A stretch of 39,361 nt of DNA from assembly GCA_001004885.1 (NCBI GenBank), contig LCRX01000007.1:1-39361 (forward strand), written 5' to 3'. Source of the DNA: Candidatus Magasanikbacteria bacterium GW2011_GWA2_56_11. Its GTDB lineage: Bacteria; Patescibacteriota; Patescibacteriia; Magasanikbacterales; UBA922. The position numbers and the translations under genes are program-made. The notes under the pieces were generated by a model. The model was not told the origin of the DNA. It searched no databases and saw nothing but the letters and a program-made list of their open reading frames with translations. Positions 17,310 through 27,105 of the stretch are shown here, in pieces (within the stretch, counting starts at the first letter, position 1; each line of letters begins with the position of its first letter).

Positions 17310-18266
17310 ATGAGGCTCATGATCGTAACCTACCACTATATTGATGATGAAGAGAGATACGCGACCGGCATTTTTCCGATTTCGCCCGGGCGGCTGGCCC
17401 GGCAAATCGAGCTTATCGCCGAGCGGTTTTCTTTTGTCTCCGAGGATGATCTCGTCGGCGCGATAGCGGGGACAAGCGCTCTGCCGGAAAATGCCTGTCT
17501 GCTGACTTTTGACGACGGCCTCAAATCGCAATTCCGGCACGCCGTGCCGCTATTGGAGGAGAGGGGCATACCGGCCGTCTTTTTCGTCTCGACCCGCCAC
17601 CTGGAGGGGAGGGCCTGCACCGTGCATAAAATTCATTTTTTGCTTTCTCAGGTAGACGCCCCGGTGCTGCTCGCGGATTTGCGGGCGAGCTACGCGGCCG
17701 CGACCGGCGGCGTTTTTCCCGACGACAAGCTCGACCGGAAAGAAATTTTGAACTGGTACCGCTATGATCGCGAACCGGCGGCTGTTTTCAAGTATTTTCT
17801 CAATCATTTTGCCGCGGATAAATTGTCCGATGAACTGGTGGACAGCCTGTTTAGCCGGCATTATCCGGGCAGCGAGCAGCAGTTTTGCGACGAATTGTAC
17901 CTGTCCCGGGAAGAACTCCTGGCCATAGACCGTTCGGCGCTCCTGGCCGTCGGTTTGCACGGCCATGAACACAAAAGCACCCTGGTGCTGTCGGAGACGG
18001 CGGTCGCGGAGGACCTGCGGCGCAATCGCGCCCTGCTCAAGGAGGCGGTCGGCATAAAGCAGGTGCGGGGAATGTCGTATCCTTTCGGATCGCTCAGCGA
18101 ACGCGACTACCGGGACAAAATTTCCGCGACGGCCGCCGAGCTGGACTTGGTCTACGGCTGCGATACCGCCAAGCAGTTTAACACCGGCATTACCCAGCCG
18201 TTTTTGCTCCACCGGTTTAATCCGAACGATATCCCCGGCGGGCGGCACCCGGTAATCGCTTGGTAA
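17310..18266 (+). CDS. Polysaccharide deacetylase (NodB-like)
   Basis: LLTFDDGLKS, LHGHEHKS, MSYPFG. Confidence 0.85.
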   Translation: MRLMIVTYHYIDDEERYATGIFPISPGRLARQIELIAERFSFVSEDDLVGAIAGTSALPENACLLTFDDGLKSQFRHAVPLLEERGIPAVFFVSTRHLEGRACTVHKIHFLLSQVDAPVLLADLRASYAAATGGVFPDDKLDRKEILNWYRYDREPAAVFKYFLNHFAADKLSDELVDSLFSRHYPGSEQQFCDELYLSREELLAIDRSALLAVGLHGHEHKSTLVLSETAVAEDLRRNRALLKEAVGIKQVRGMSYPFGSLSERDYRDKISATAAELDLVYGCDTAKQFNTGITQPFLLHRFNPNDIPGGRHPVIAW

Positions 18267-18276
18267 ACACCATCGT

Positions 18277-18981
18277 ATGTACAAAGAAAAACGCGTCCTC
18301 GGCATCATTACCGCGCGCGGCGGGTCCAAGGGCATACCGCGCAAAAATATCAAGGACCTGGCCGGCCGGCCGCTCATTGCCCATACCATCGAGGCGGCCA
18401 AGCAGAGCGCTTATCTTACCCGCTGCGTTGTTTCGACCGACGACCCGGAGATAGCGGCCGTAGCGCGCTCCTGGGGCGCGGACGTGCCCTTTATGCGGCC
18501 GGCGGAGCTAGCCGGGGACCGGAGCACTTCGCTTGAAGTCGTGCGGCATGCCCTGGGCGAGCTCTGCCAGTCCGGGGACGCGTATGACTACGTCATGATT
18601 CTGCAACCCACTTCGCCCTTGCGTACGACCGCCGATATTGACGCGTGTATCGCTAAAATTGTCGACACCGGGGCCGATTCGGTCATGAGCATGATGGAAC
18701 TCGTGGATTTTTCGCTCAAAAAGCTCAAGCGGCTGGAGGGCGACCTGATTTTGCCGTTGGCCGAAGAAGAGGGGAGCGCCTCAAGCCGGCGGCAAAGTCT
18801 GGTTCCGCTTTATAAGCGCAACGGCGCTATTTACCTGACCCGGGTTTCGCTGCTTGAGCAGGGCGATATGTTCGGCCAGGTTTCGCGGGCCCACCTTATG
18901 CCTCCGGAACGTTCCGTGGATATCAACGAACCGATAGATTTTCTTTTGGCCGAGTTTTATCTGCGGCACCAGTCTTCTTGA
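18277..18981 (+). CDS. neuA: CMP-nonulosonate (acylneuraminate) cytidylyltransferase
   Basis: GIITARGGSKGIPRKNIKDLAGRPLIAHTIEAA, LQPTSPLRTTADID, SVDINEPIDFLLAE. Confidence 0.88.
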   Translation: MYKEKRVLGIITARGGSKGIPRKNIKDLAGRPLIAHTIEAAKQSAYLTRCVVSTDDPEIAAVARSWGADVPFMRPAELAGDRSTSLEVVRHALGELCQSGDAYDYVMILQPTSPLRTTADIDACIAKIVDTGADSVMSMMELVDFSLKKLKRLEGDLILPLAEEEGSASSRRQSLVPLYKRNGAIYLTRVSLLEQGDMFGQVSRAHLMPPERSVDINEPIDFLLAEFYLRHQSS

Positions 18982-18985
18982 CCCT

Positions 18986-20365
18986 ATGAAAAAAATTTTT
19001 ATTGTCGTTCCCGAGGCGCTTCTGATCCGCAACATTCTCCGCTCCGGCGTGTTGGATTCGCTCAAAAAGAAAGGGCGCCAGGTTGTGGTGTTCATCCTGT
19101 GCGACGCCATCCCGGATTATATCCGCGCCGAGTTTGCCGACGCCAACGTGGAGCTGGTGGCGGTTCCGGACGCGGCGGTCCCGATGGGTCCGGTCCACCG
19201 GCGGTTTATCCTCTTCACCCACTTTTTGAATCTTAACGACACCACCCGGGTATACTTCAACTACAGCCGGCACTACATCAACCGCGCCCGCTGGGCGCGG
19301 GCCATGTATCTCGCTTTCCTCAATATCTGCGGCCGGCTGCCCGGCTTGAAACCGCTGGTGCGGTGGGTGGAACAAGTTTTTTTTACCGAGAAAAATAAAA
19401 CCATTGCCGGCTATTTCGAAGCTTACCGGCCGGACCTGGTATTCTCCACGTCCATCACCGCCAAGCTGGACAACGTGTTCTTGAAAGAGGCCAGGCGGCG
19501 GGGGGTGCCGACCATCTCCATGACCAAAAGCTGGGATAACGCCACCAAGATGTACTTTCGCTGCGTGCCGGACCACTTTATCGTCCAGGACGAGATCATC
19601 CGCTCCGAACTGGCGCGGCTGCAGCAATTTCCGCCAGAGAGGATTTACGTGGTCGGTTTTCCCCAGTTCGACTGGTACCGGCGCCCAGGGGTGATCAAGC
19701 CGCGCGAAGAGCATTTGCGCGGCAAAGGCCTGGATCCGGACCGGGCGGTGATATTTTTCGGGTCCCAGGGAATTTGGTTCAAACAGGATTACCAGGTGGC
19801 CGAACAAATTTACCAGTGGATTAAACGCGACGAGCTGGCCAAGCCGTGTCAGCTTATCGTCCGGCCCCATTTTTCTAACGTAAAAAATACGCCGCTCCAG
19901 AAGTTAAAGGGCCTGGAGCATGTCAGCTACGACGACAGTTACCACATCTCGGACGTTTTCGTGGACAACTGGGATCCGACCGCGGCCGAAAATACCGATT
20001 TCGCCAATACCCTGCGGCACAGCGACGTGGTCGTCAACATCCTGTCCACCATCGCGCTCGATGCCGCCTGTTTCGACCGGCCCACCATCAACGCTTTGTA
20101 CGGCGGAGTGTACCAAAACGGCCGGGACGTAACGCACAAAATGGCCGAGGTGGTCCATTACCAGTGGGTATTCGCCACCGGGGCGACGCTGGTGGCCCGG
20201 TCGGCCGAAGAACTGCGGGAGGCGATCAACCAGTGCTTGCTCGACCCCCAAAGCAAACAGGCAGAGCGGAAGTTGCTTATCGACCGCCTGTGTTATAAAG
20301 TAGACGGCAAGTCGGCCGAGAGGATAGTGGAAGTAATCGAGACGGTCCTCGGGCAAAAGACCTGA
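18986..20365 (+). CDS. GT-B-like transferase (paralogue of 8644-10029)
   Basis: SMTKSWDNATKMYFR, QQFPPERIYVVGFPQFDWYR, VIFFGSQG, LIVRPHFS. Confidence 0.6.
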   Translation: MKKIFIVVPEALLIRNILRSGVLDSLKKKGRQVVVFILCDAIPDYIRAEFADANVELVAVPDAAVPMGPVHRRFILFTHFLNLNDTTRVYFNYSRHYINRARWARAMYLAFLNICGRLPGLKPLVRWVEQVFFTEKNKTIAGYFEAYRPDLVFSTSITAKLDNVFLKEARRRGVPTISMTKSWDNATKMYFRCVPDHFIVQDEIIRSELARLQQFPPERIYVVGFPQFDWYRRPGVIKPREEHLRGKGLDPDRAVIFFGSQGIWFKQDYQVAEQIYQWIKRDELAKPCQLIVRPHFSNVKNTPLQKLKGLEHVSYDDSYHISDVFVDNWDPTAAENTDFANTLRHSDVVVNILSTIALDAACFDRPTINALYGGVYQNGRDVTHKMAEVVHYQWVFATGATLVARSAEELREAINQCLLDPQSKQAERKLLIDRLCYKVDGKSAERIVEVIETVLGQKT

Positions 20366-20393
20366 GGGCGGGCATTAACCTTAAATTTTTGCT

Positions 20394-21338
20394 ATGGCAG
20401 ACGCCAAAGAAGTCCGGGAGTTTTTCGACCAGATCGCGCACCAGTGGGCCGAAAGGGCTTACGACAGCAAACAAGAGATGGCAAAATTTCCCAGTTCAAA
20501 AGTCAGGCACCACATTGCCGTGGACGAGATTAAAAAACGCCATCCCGGCGGCGCGGTTCTCGATATGGGCTGCGCGAGCGGCGAATTGGTGCTCGACCTT
20601 GCGGGTTTGGGCTATGAGGCCGAGGGTTTCGACATTTCGCCGGAAATGATCCGCCTGGCGCGGGAAAATTTCGATCGGAAAGCCAATTTGCCGGGCCGAG
20701 ACTCAGCTGCGGTATTTACCGTCAGCGATTTCGCCGAGTACTCCGCCGACAAGCAGTTTGACGTTATCACCGCCATGGGGTTTTCCGAGTACTTGGCTTC
20801 GGACCGCCCCTTTTTCGCCAAGGCGAACCAGTTGTTGAAGAGCGGCGGCCATTTAATTGTAGATTTCCGCAACGAACTTTTTAATTTGTTTACCGGCAAT
20901 GCTTACACGGTCGAGGCAGCCGAAAATCAGCGAACCGGCGAACTGGTGCGGGAGCTCGCGGAAGCTGACCGGTTTAGCCCCGTGGACCTCAACCAGGCGG
21001 GCGAATTGATACTGGGCTATCTGAAAACAGCCGCGGCCGAAGCCGACCGGATAGGAAAAGCCGGCCTGGAGCCGCGCGCCGCCAAGTACCAGCTTATCGC
21101 CACCCAGCTCAAGCTGCGCCAAAGTACCCCGGCGACAGTGGAAAGCCAGGCTAGGGAGTCGGGCTTGGATCTCGAGTACGTGGTTTACTACCACTGCCAT
21201 CCTTTTGCGCCCAGGTACGAAAAGTTCTTTCCGGTTTTGTTCAATACTATGGGCATGGCCATGCAGCCGCTTGGGTATACCCGCCTGGGCGCGGGGATGT
21301 GTTCGTCCTTTTTGGCGGTTCTAAAGAAAGCCGATTAG
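20394..21338 (+). CDS. Class I SAM-dependent methyltransferase
   Basis: AVLDMGCASGELVLDLAGLGYEAEGFDISPEMI, VITAMGFSEYL. Confidence 0.85.
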   Translation: MADAKEVREFFDQIAHQWAERAYDSKQEMAKFPSSKVRHHIAVDEIKKRHPGGAVLDMGCASGELVLDLAGLGYEAEGFDISPEMIRLARENFDRKANLPGRDSAAVFTVSDFAEYSADKQFDVITAMGFSEYLASDRPFFAKANQLLKSGGHLIVDFRNELFNLFTGNAYTVEAAENQRTGELVRELAEADRFSPVDLNQAGELILGYLKTAAAEADRIGKAGLEPRAAKYQLIATQLKLRQSTPATVESQARESGLDLEYVVYYHCHPFAPRYEKFFPVLFNTMGMAMQPLGYTRLGAGMCSSFLAVLKKAD

Positions 21339-21384
21339 CCTCCTTTTATTGTCCGCTCGCGCGGTTTTGTCCGTTTCCCGTCCT

Positions 21385-22125
21385 ATGACTGCCCCCTACG
21401 AACACTGGAATACCAAATTTATCGCCGACAAATACCGCACCCCGCGGCCATGGTCCGCGCGCTTCAAGTCCGAAGTTTATTTCTTGGAAAAATTTTTTCG
21501 TCCCGGCATGCGCGTACTCGACGTGGGGTGCGCGAGCGGCGATTTGTATCACGGTTTGCGGGAGCGTTTCGGCGCGGTGGAATATACGGGCCTCGACGTT
21601 TCCGAGGGGTTGATTTCCCGGGCCCGCGAACTGGCGCCGGGGGTTGAATTCGTGAGTGGCGACATTTTTGCCGGAGTGGATTCCATTTTGCCGGGGACTT
21701 TCGACCTGGTGGTGGCCACCGGCGTTTTCCAGCACGAGCCGCGGTACGAAGAGCTGCTCTCCCTGATGCTCAAGTACGCCAAACCCGGCGGTCTGGCGCT
21801 GTTCGACATCAAGCTGTTCCACACGCATCCGACGCTAGGCGACATAGAAAAAAGCTACGGCGACCACGGCGACCACAGAGTTTATTATATTATCAATAAG
21901 TTCAGCGACGCGGTGCGGTTTATCCTCAACCAGCCACTGGTTGGCTCCGGCATTGAAGTTTACGGCTATTATTCCGGCGTTAACGACACGGTGCGCCTGC
22001 CGGCCACGGTGAAAGAAGAGGTGTGCAGCGCGCATGTTCTGGTCCGCCGGGGCGCGGGCGAGAGGGATAAACAGATCAGACTGGAGCTGAACTTGCCGGA
22101 AGAGTTTATTATGAATTTGCCTTAG
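21385..22125 (+). CDS. Class I SAM-dependent methyltransferase
   Basis: RVLDVGCASGDLYHGL, YTGLDVSEGLISRARE, LVVATGVFQHE. Confidence 0.85.
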   Translation: MTAPYEHWNTKFIADKYRTPRPWSARFKSEVYFLEKFFRPGMRVLDVGCASGDLYHGLRERFGAVEYTGLDVSEGLISRARELAPGVEFVSGDIFAGVDSILPGTFDLVVATGVFQHEPRYEELLSLMLKYAKPGGLALFDIKLFHTHPTLGDIEKSYGDHGDHRVYYIINKFSDAVRFILNQPLVGSGIEVYGYYSGVNDTVRLPATVKEEVCSAHVLVRRGAGERDKQIRLELNLPEEFIMNLP

Positions 22126-22183
22126 CCTGGGCTGTCCGCCGATATAGACGGGATATCACGGTTAGAGGCCTGACCGATTACGT

Positions 22184-23017
22184 ATGACGCCGCTCTTAAC
22201 CTCGCTGCCTTTCGCCGTCTCGCCGGAATTGCGCTTGGTTTTGGCGGCGGCCGAACAGGCCGGCGACGCAATCAAAAAAATTTATCAGGGCGCATACGAA
22301 ATCAGAGAGAAATCGGACAATCGCGGTCCGGTAACCGAGGCGGATATTCTGAGCAACGAAATTATTCAAGCGGCGTTGGCGCCGTCGGGTTTCGCGGTGT
22401 TATCCGAAGAGACCGACGATACCGCCGCCAGGCTCACGGCCGACAAGGTGTGGGTGATTGACCCGCTCGACGGCACGCAGGATTTCGTGAATCAGACGGG
22501 GGAATTTGCCGTGCAAATTGGTCTCGCGGTCGGGGGCCGGGCCAGTCTGGGCGTGGTGTATCAGCCTGCCGCGGAGCGCTGGTATATCGCCGAAAGGGGG
22601 CAGGGCGCTTACTGCGGGTCGGCGGCCGGCTGGCAGCGGGCCCGGGTCAGCTCGGTCTCTCGACTCGCTGCCGCGCGGGCGATAATGAGCAAAAGCCATC
22701 TGTCCGACCGAGAGCGCGATTTTTTGGAGTCTGTGCACATTAGCACGTATGACCAGTACGGCAGCTGCGGTCTGAAGGTGGCGGCGATCGGCACAGGGGA
22801 CAAGGATATGTATCTGGCCACCGGGGGCAAAATCACCCAGTGGGATACCTGCGCCCCGTGCTGCTTTGTTACCGAGGCCGGCGGCCGGATGACCGATATG
22901 CGCGGCGCGGAGTTTGTTTACAACGGTAAAACTGTCCGGCATGAAGAGGGCGTGCTCGTAACGAACGGCCGGCTCCACGACTATGTAGTCCGGGCCTATC
23001 GGGAATTTTCCGGTTAA
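22184..23017 (+). CDS. Inositol monophosphatase / CysQ-like phosphatase
   Basis: VTEADILSNEII, VLSEETDD, VWVIDPLDGTQDFVN, ITQWDTCAPCCFVTEAGG. Confidence 0.85.
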   Translation: MTPLLTSLPFAVSPELRLVLAAAEQAGDAIKKIYQGAYEIREKSDNRGPVTEADILSNEIIQAALAPSGFAVLSEETDDTAARLTADKVWVIDPLDGTQDFVNQTGEFAVQIGLAVGGRASLGVVYQPAAERWYIAERGQGAYCGSAAGWQRARVSSVSRLAAARAIMSKSHLSDRERDFLESVHISTYDQYGSCGLKVAAIGTGDKDMYLATGGKITQWDTCAPCCFVTEAGGRMTDMRGAEFVYNGKTVRHEEGVLVTNGRLHDYVVRAYREFSG

Positions 23018-23022
23018 GAAGT

Positions 23023-23934
23023 ATGCTGTTTATTCTTATTATCACGGGAGCGGTAGCTCTCGCCGGGCATGTGATACTCAACGCGCGGTACGTGCGCGCG
23101 GGCGCCGCGGGCGGCTGGAGCTCGACTTTCGTGCTGGGCGTGAGCAAGGTTTCGGCCGCGCTGCTCATGTTGGCCGTGTGGCTGGTTTTGTTATTCCAGG
23201 GCCGGGCGACGTTTCCGACTTCTTGGGCCTTCTGGGGAGCGTTTCTGGTAACAGTGGTTTTGAATATCATTTTTGAAATTATCCGTTTTCGCTCCTACGC
23301 CCTGGCGCCGATCGCCCTCACTTCGCCGTTTGGGGCGATATCGCCGGTACTCACCATTCTCCCGGCCTGGCTGTTTTTGCGCGAGCTGCCGTCGTTTTGG
23401 GGCGGACTCGGCATTGGGCTTATCACCGTGTCCATCTATGCCCTCCATACACAGAGCGGCTGGAACATCCGGAATTTTTTTGCCCCTTTTCGGGCCGTTT
23501 GGAAAGACCGGGGCACCCGGTATGCCTTCCTGTCTTCGCTGCCGCCGGCTATAACCATTGTCTTTGACAAAAAAGCCGTCGTGGCCTCCGACCCGATCAC
23601 GTTTTCGCTTCTCGCGGTGGCAGCCATCGGCATTACCGCCTGGATAGTGGATTTTGCCTACCGCGGCCGGGAGCGGTTTTTTTCGTCGGTCAGACAGTGT
23701 GGCTGGGGGCGTTTTTTAAAAATCGGTTTTCTCTATCTGGTGGCCAATCTGGCCTTCAATATGGCCTTTCTGTTTGCTATCGTACCCTACGTCAGCGCTC
23801 TGCGGCGGACGGTAATTATTTTTGAAGTTTTATTCGCGTACTTTTTCCTCCAGGAAAAAACGGATATTGTTAAACGAGCCGCCGTCTCGATCGGGGTCGT
23901 CTTGGGTACGATCCTCATCGGCCTGGCGCGCTAG
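23023..23934 (+). CDS. DMT/EamA-superfamily transporter
   Basis: ~10 hydrophobic segments; ALTSPFGAISPVLTILPAWLFLRELPS. Confidence 0.75.
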   Translation: MLFILIITGAVALAGHVILNARYVRAGAAGGWSSTFVLGVSKVSAALLMLAVWLVLLFQGRATFPTSWAFWGAFLVTVVLNIIFEIIRFRSYALAPIALTSPFGAISPVLTILPAWLFLRELPSFWGGLGIGLITVSIYALHTQSGWNIRNFFAPFRAVWKDRGTRYAFLSSLPPAITIVFDKKAVVASDPITFSLLAVAAIGITAWIVDFAYRGRERFFSSVRQCGWGRFLKIGFLYLVANLAFNMAFLFAIVPYVSALRRTVIIFEVLFAYFFLQEKTDIVKRAAVSIGVVLGTILIGLAR

Positions 23935-23946
23935 ATATTTTTGTCT

Positions 23947-24915
23947 ATGACGTACCGCATTCTCAACACCATCGGAGCGGAGTTTGATCCGGAGGGAAAA
24001 AAGCTGCTCGAGCGGACGGGCGAGGTAGATTATCGGGCGCTCACCCCGGCGGAGCTCGAGGGGGAGATCGGGAACTATGACGCCGCTCTCATTGGCTTGG
24101 GCCTGCATTTTAGCGCCAGCGTTTTAGCCCGGGCCCGCAAGCTGAAAGCCATCGCCACGGCCACTACCGGCCTCGACCACGTCGATCTTAAGGCGGCGGC
24201 CGAGAAAGGGATAGAGATTTTGAGCCTGCGCGGCGAAGAGGAGTTTTTGAATACTGTTACCGGCACGGCCGAGCTGGCCTTGGGGCTGATGCTCGACATT
24301 ATGCGCGGCCTTACTCCGGCGGCCGAGTCGGTGAAGCGTTACGAGTGGGAGCGGGAACGCTTTCGCGGCCACAACGCATACGGCCGGACCCTGGGGATAG
24401 TCGGCTTGGGCCGGCTCGGCCGGATGATGGCGCGCTACGGCGCGGCGCTCGGCATGCGGGTGGTCGCCTGCGACCCCTATCTTAGCGCCGCGGATTTTTC
24501 CGCGCGCGGGGCCGAGCCGGCAGACCTGCCCGCCCTTTTGGCCCAGAGCGACGTCGTGTCCATCCATGTCCATTTGACAGCCGAGACTGAGCAGATGTTT
24601 AATGACGCCAGAGTGCGGCTCATGAAGCCGGGCAGCGTGCTCATAAATACTGCCCGGGGGGGCATAGTGGACGAGCCGGCCGTGCTCCGGGCGCTCGAGG
24701 CGGGCAGACTAGGGGGGTATGGCACCGACGTTTTGGCCGACGAGGTGAATTTCGCTCGAGAGGGGTTTGCGAGCCACCCTCTGGTAGAATACGCCAAGAC
24801 CCATACCAACTGCCTTATCGTGCCGCACATCGGGGGAATGACTTTTGAATCGCGCGCGGCCACGGATGTGTTTATGGCGCGGAAGCTCGCGAGATGGCTG
24901 GAGGCGAATGTTTAA
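23947..24915 (+). CDS. D-isomer-specific 2-hydroxyacid dehydrogenase (SerA/PdxB-type)
   Basis: ATTGLDHVDLKAA, TLGIVGLGRLGRMMARYG, LINTARGGIVDEPAVLRALEAG, VPHIGGMT. Confidence 0.88.
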   Translation: MTYRILNTIGAEFDPEGKKLLERTGEVDYRALTPAELEGEIGNYDAALIGLGLHFSASVLARARKLKAIATATTGLDHVDLKAAAEKGIEILSLRGEEEFLNTVTGTAELALGLMLDIMRGLTPAAESVKRYEWERERFRGHNAYGRTLGIVGLGRLGRMMARYGAALGMRVVACDPYLSAADFSARGAEPADLPALLAQSDVVSIHVHLTAETEQMFNDARVRLMKPGSVLINTARGGIVDEPAVLRALEAGRLGGYGTDVLADEVNFAREGFASHPLVEYAKTHTNCLIVPHIGGMTFESRAATDVFMARKLARWLEANV

Positions 24916-24953
24916 CACTGGCGTACAAATTTTTTATTCATTTTATTTTGCCT

Positions 24954-26072
24954 ATGACTGCCAGTACCAACCCAATCTGGGAACGCATCAAATCGCGCGT
25001 CTTCATCGTGGCCGAAATCGGGAAAAATTTTATTCAGACCGAGGCGGAACAACCGGTCGAGGTTTATCTGGAGAGGGCCAAGGAACTGGTGGCCGCGGCG
25101 CACGCGGCCGGGGCCGATGCCGTTAAGTTCCAGACCCATGAGGTGGAAGACGAGGTCCTGAATATCGAGTTTGACTCGCCGCATTTTAAGGGCAAGAACC
25201 GCTACGCCTGGGTCAAGCGCAACACCGAAGCCACGCCGATTGAAACTTTTTGGCGCCCCCTTAAAGCTTATTGTGATGAACTGGGGGTAGTCTTCTTTTC
25301 CACGCCCATGAGCCGGGGAGCGGCGCGCAAGCTCCAACAGCTCGGGCAGCCGGTTTGGAAAGTCGCTTCGAGCGATATTTTGGATTTTGTCCTTTTGGAT
25401 TATCTCGCCTCGACCGGAAAACCGATTTTTCTCCCGACAGGGATGAGTACCTTGGAGGACGTGGATCGTTCAGTGGCGTTTTTGAGGGAGAAAAAGGCCA
25501 TGTTTGTTCTCATGCACGCGATTTCGACCTATCCATATCCGCCGGAACAGTCAAATTTGCGTACTATTTACGCGCTTCGTTCCCGCTATCCGGACGTTCC
25601 GGTAGGATTTTCGCAAAATTCTCCTTGGGTCGAGCCGGCCATTGCGGCTGCGGCCATGGGTATTTCACTTTTGGAGCAACACTTTACGCTTGACCGTAAT
25701 TTATTCGGGCCGGATCACAAAGTGTCTATGGTACCCGAAGAGATGAGCCGGATGATCATCGGTATCCGGGAACTTGAATCCCATCCGGAAAAACGGGACG
25801 AGATTCTGGCTGCTGCCGGGCCATATTTAGGCACCGAAGAGAAAATACTACAAGAAAGCGAGCAGGCGTTTCGTCCGCTGTTCCGCAAGTCGCTCATGGC
25901 CGGAGCGGATATTCCGGCCGGCACGGTTATCACCGCCGATCTGCTTTACGCCATGCGGCCGCAACAGTTTGCCGGCGGGCTGCCGTCGGAGGAGTATCCC
26001 AATGTCTTGGGAAAGACGGCAAAAATTGATCTAAAAAAATTTGACCCGGTTACTTGGGAAGTATTGGCTTAG
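24954..26072 (+). CDS. neuB: NeuB-family nonulosonic acid synthase (divergent)
   Basis: FIVAEIGKNF, GADAVKFQTHE, VWKVASSD, EQHFTLDRNLFGPDHKVS, C-terminal SAF-like region. Confidence 0.82.
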   Translation: MTASTNPIWERIKSRVFIVAEIGKNFIQTEAEQPVEVYLERAKELVAAAHAAGADAVKFQTHEVEDEVLNIEFDSPHFKGKNRYAWVKRNTEATPIETFWRPLKAYCDELGVVFFSTPMSRGAARKLQQLGQPVWKVASSDILDFVLLDYLASTGKPIFLPTGMSTLEDVDRSVAFLREKKAMFVLMHAISTYPYPPEQSNLRTIYALRSRYPDVPVGFSQNSPWVEPAIAAAAMGISLLEQHFTLDRNLFGPDHKVSMVPEEMSRMIIGIRELESHPEKRDEILAAAGPYLGTEEKILQESEQAFRPLFRKSLMAGADIPAGTVITADLLYAMRPQQFAGGLPSEEYPNVLGKTAKIDLKKFDPVTWEVLA

Positions 26073-26082
26073 GTCAACTGGC

Positions 26083-26120
26083 AACAAACAACCCCGGAAA
26101 TTACCGGGGTTGTTTGTTTT
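26083..26120 (+). terminator. Rho-independent terminator after neuB-like gene
   Basis: Perfect 15-bp stem AACAAACAACCCCGG (26083-26097) / CCGGGGTTGTTTGTT (26104-26118), 6-nt loop, T-rich 3' end. Confidence 0.92.
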
Positions 26121-26181
26121 CCTCTGGTCCGCTTCAGGGAGCGTAACAAAGGAGAGGGGGAGAATCAGGGCGGGGCCTGGT

Positions 26182-27105
26182 CTAAGCCTGGCGCAGGACG
26201 CCAAAGATCAGGATGACGGCTATACCGGCCATAACCAGACCCAGACCGACCAGGCGATACCAGTTGAGCTGCCGTTCACGGCGCACCAGATAGCCCCAGA
26301 GGCTGGTTATGACGATGGACAGTCGCTTTACTGCGATCACGTAGGGCACTGCCATAAAGGTCAGTGCGACCATGTGCGCCACGACCTCGAGGCCATGGAC
26401 CAGTCCGCCGCCGAGCAGCCACCAGGGACGCGCCTTTGCCTTGTCTCGCGTCCGGCCGGCACCGATTCTGAACTGGCCGAAACCGAGCAGGGCCGCAATG
26501 ATGGCTACTACAAGGAGCTTGTCGATCAGCAGGTAGGTGGCAAGGCTGCCGGCCGTTTCGAGACACAGCCGGTCCAAATTGGCCGTCACCGAGTAGATCA
26601 CGGCCACTCCGAGCTTGGCCAGGACTCCCGGCTGCCGCATCATCTCGACGAACGGCGACCAGAAGTTGTAGGGCCGTCCGGTTGCCGGGTTGACTCCCGG
26701 ATGCTGGGTGGCGTAGATGCCGAGACCGACCATGACAACGCCCACCCAGCCGAGCGGAGTTACGATATCGTCGGTCATGAACGGCGTCGTGAAGACCAAA
26801 AAGACCGTGGTAAGCGCCAGAATCGGCTGGGTCTGCGAGACCGGACCAAGGGCGAGCGCCCGCATGTAGAGCCAGAGCGCCGCGGTCAGCAGGCCGGCGT
26901 GCAGGGTGACGTAGAACCAGAAGCCGGCGTCCGGGCTGATGAACCCGAAGTGCAATAGCCCGGCGCCGATGATCGGCAGCAGCGCTCCAAGCGTGGAAAG
27001 CAGAGCCTTGTACAGGCCCGGCAGCGGTTTTACCTCGGGACGCGAAAAGACGATGTCGTGGCTGCCGGCCGAGATGGCCGCCAGAAGGGCGTAAATAATC
27101 CCCAC
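26182..27105 (-). CDS. EamA/DMT-family transporter
   Basis: 10-TM-like hydrophobic pattern; GTG start preceded by GGAGG (revcomp ACGGAGGATCGAACC-GTG). Confidence 0.75.
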   Translation of the reverse strand: MGIIYALLAAISAGSHDIVFSRPEVKPLPGLYKALLSTLGALLPIIGAGLLHFGFISPDAGFWFYVTLHAGLLTAALWLYMRALALGPVSQTQPILALTTVFLVFTTPFMTDDIVTPLGWVGVVMVGLGIYATQHPGVNPATGRPYNFWSPFVEMMRQPGVLAKLGVAVIYSVTANLDRLCLETAGSLATYLLIDKLLVVAIIAALLGFGQFRIGAGRTRDKAKARPWWLLGGGLVHGLEVVAHMVALTFMAVPYVIAVKRLSIVITSLWGYLVRRERQLNWYRLVGLGLVMAGIAVILIFGVLRQA

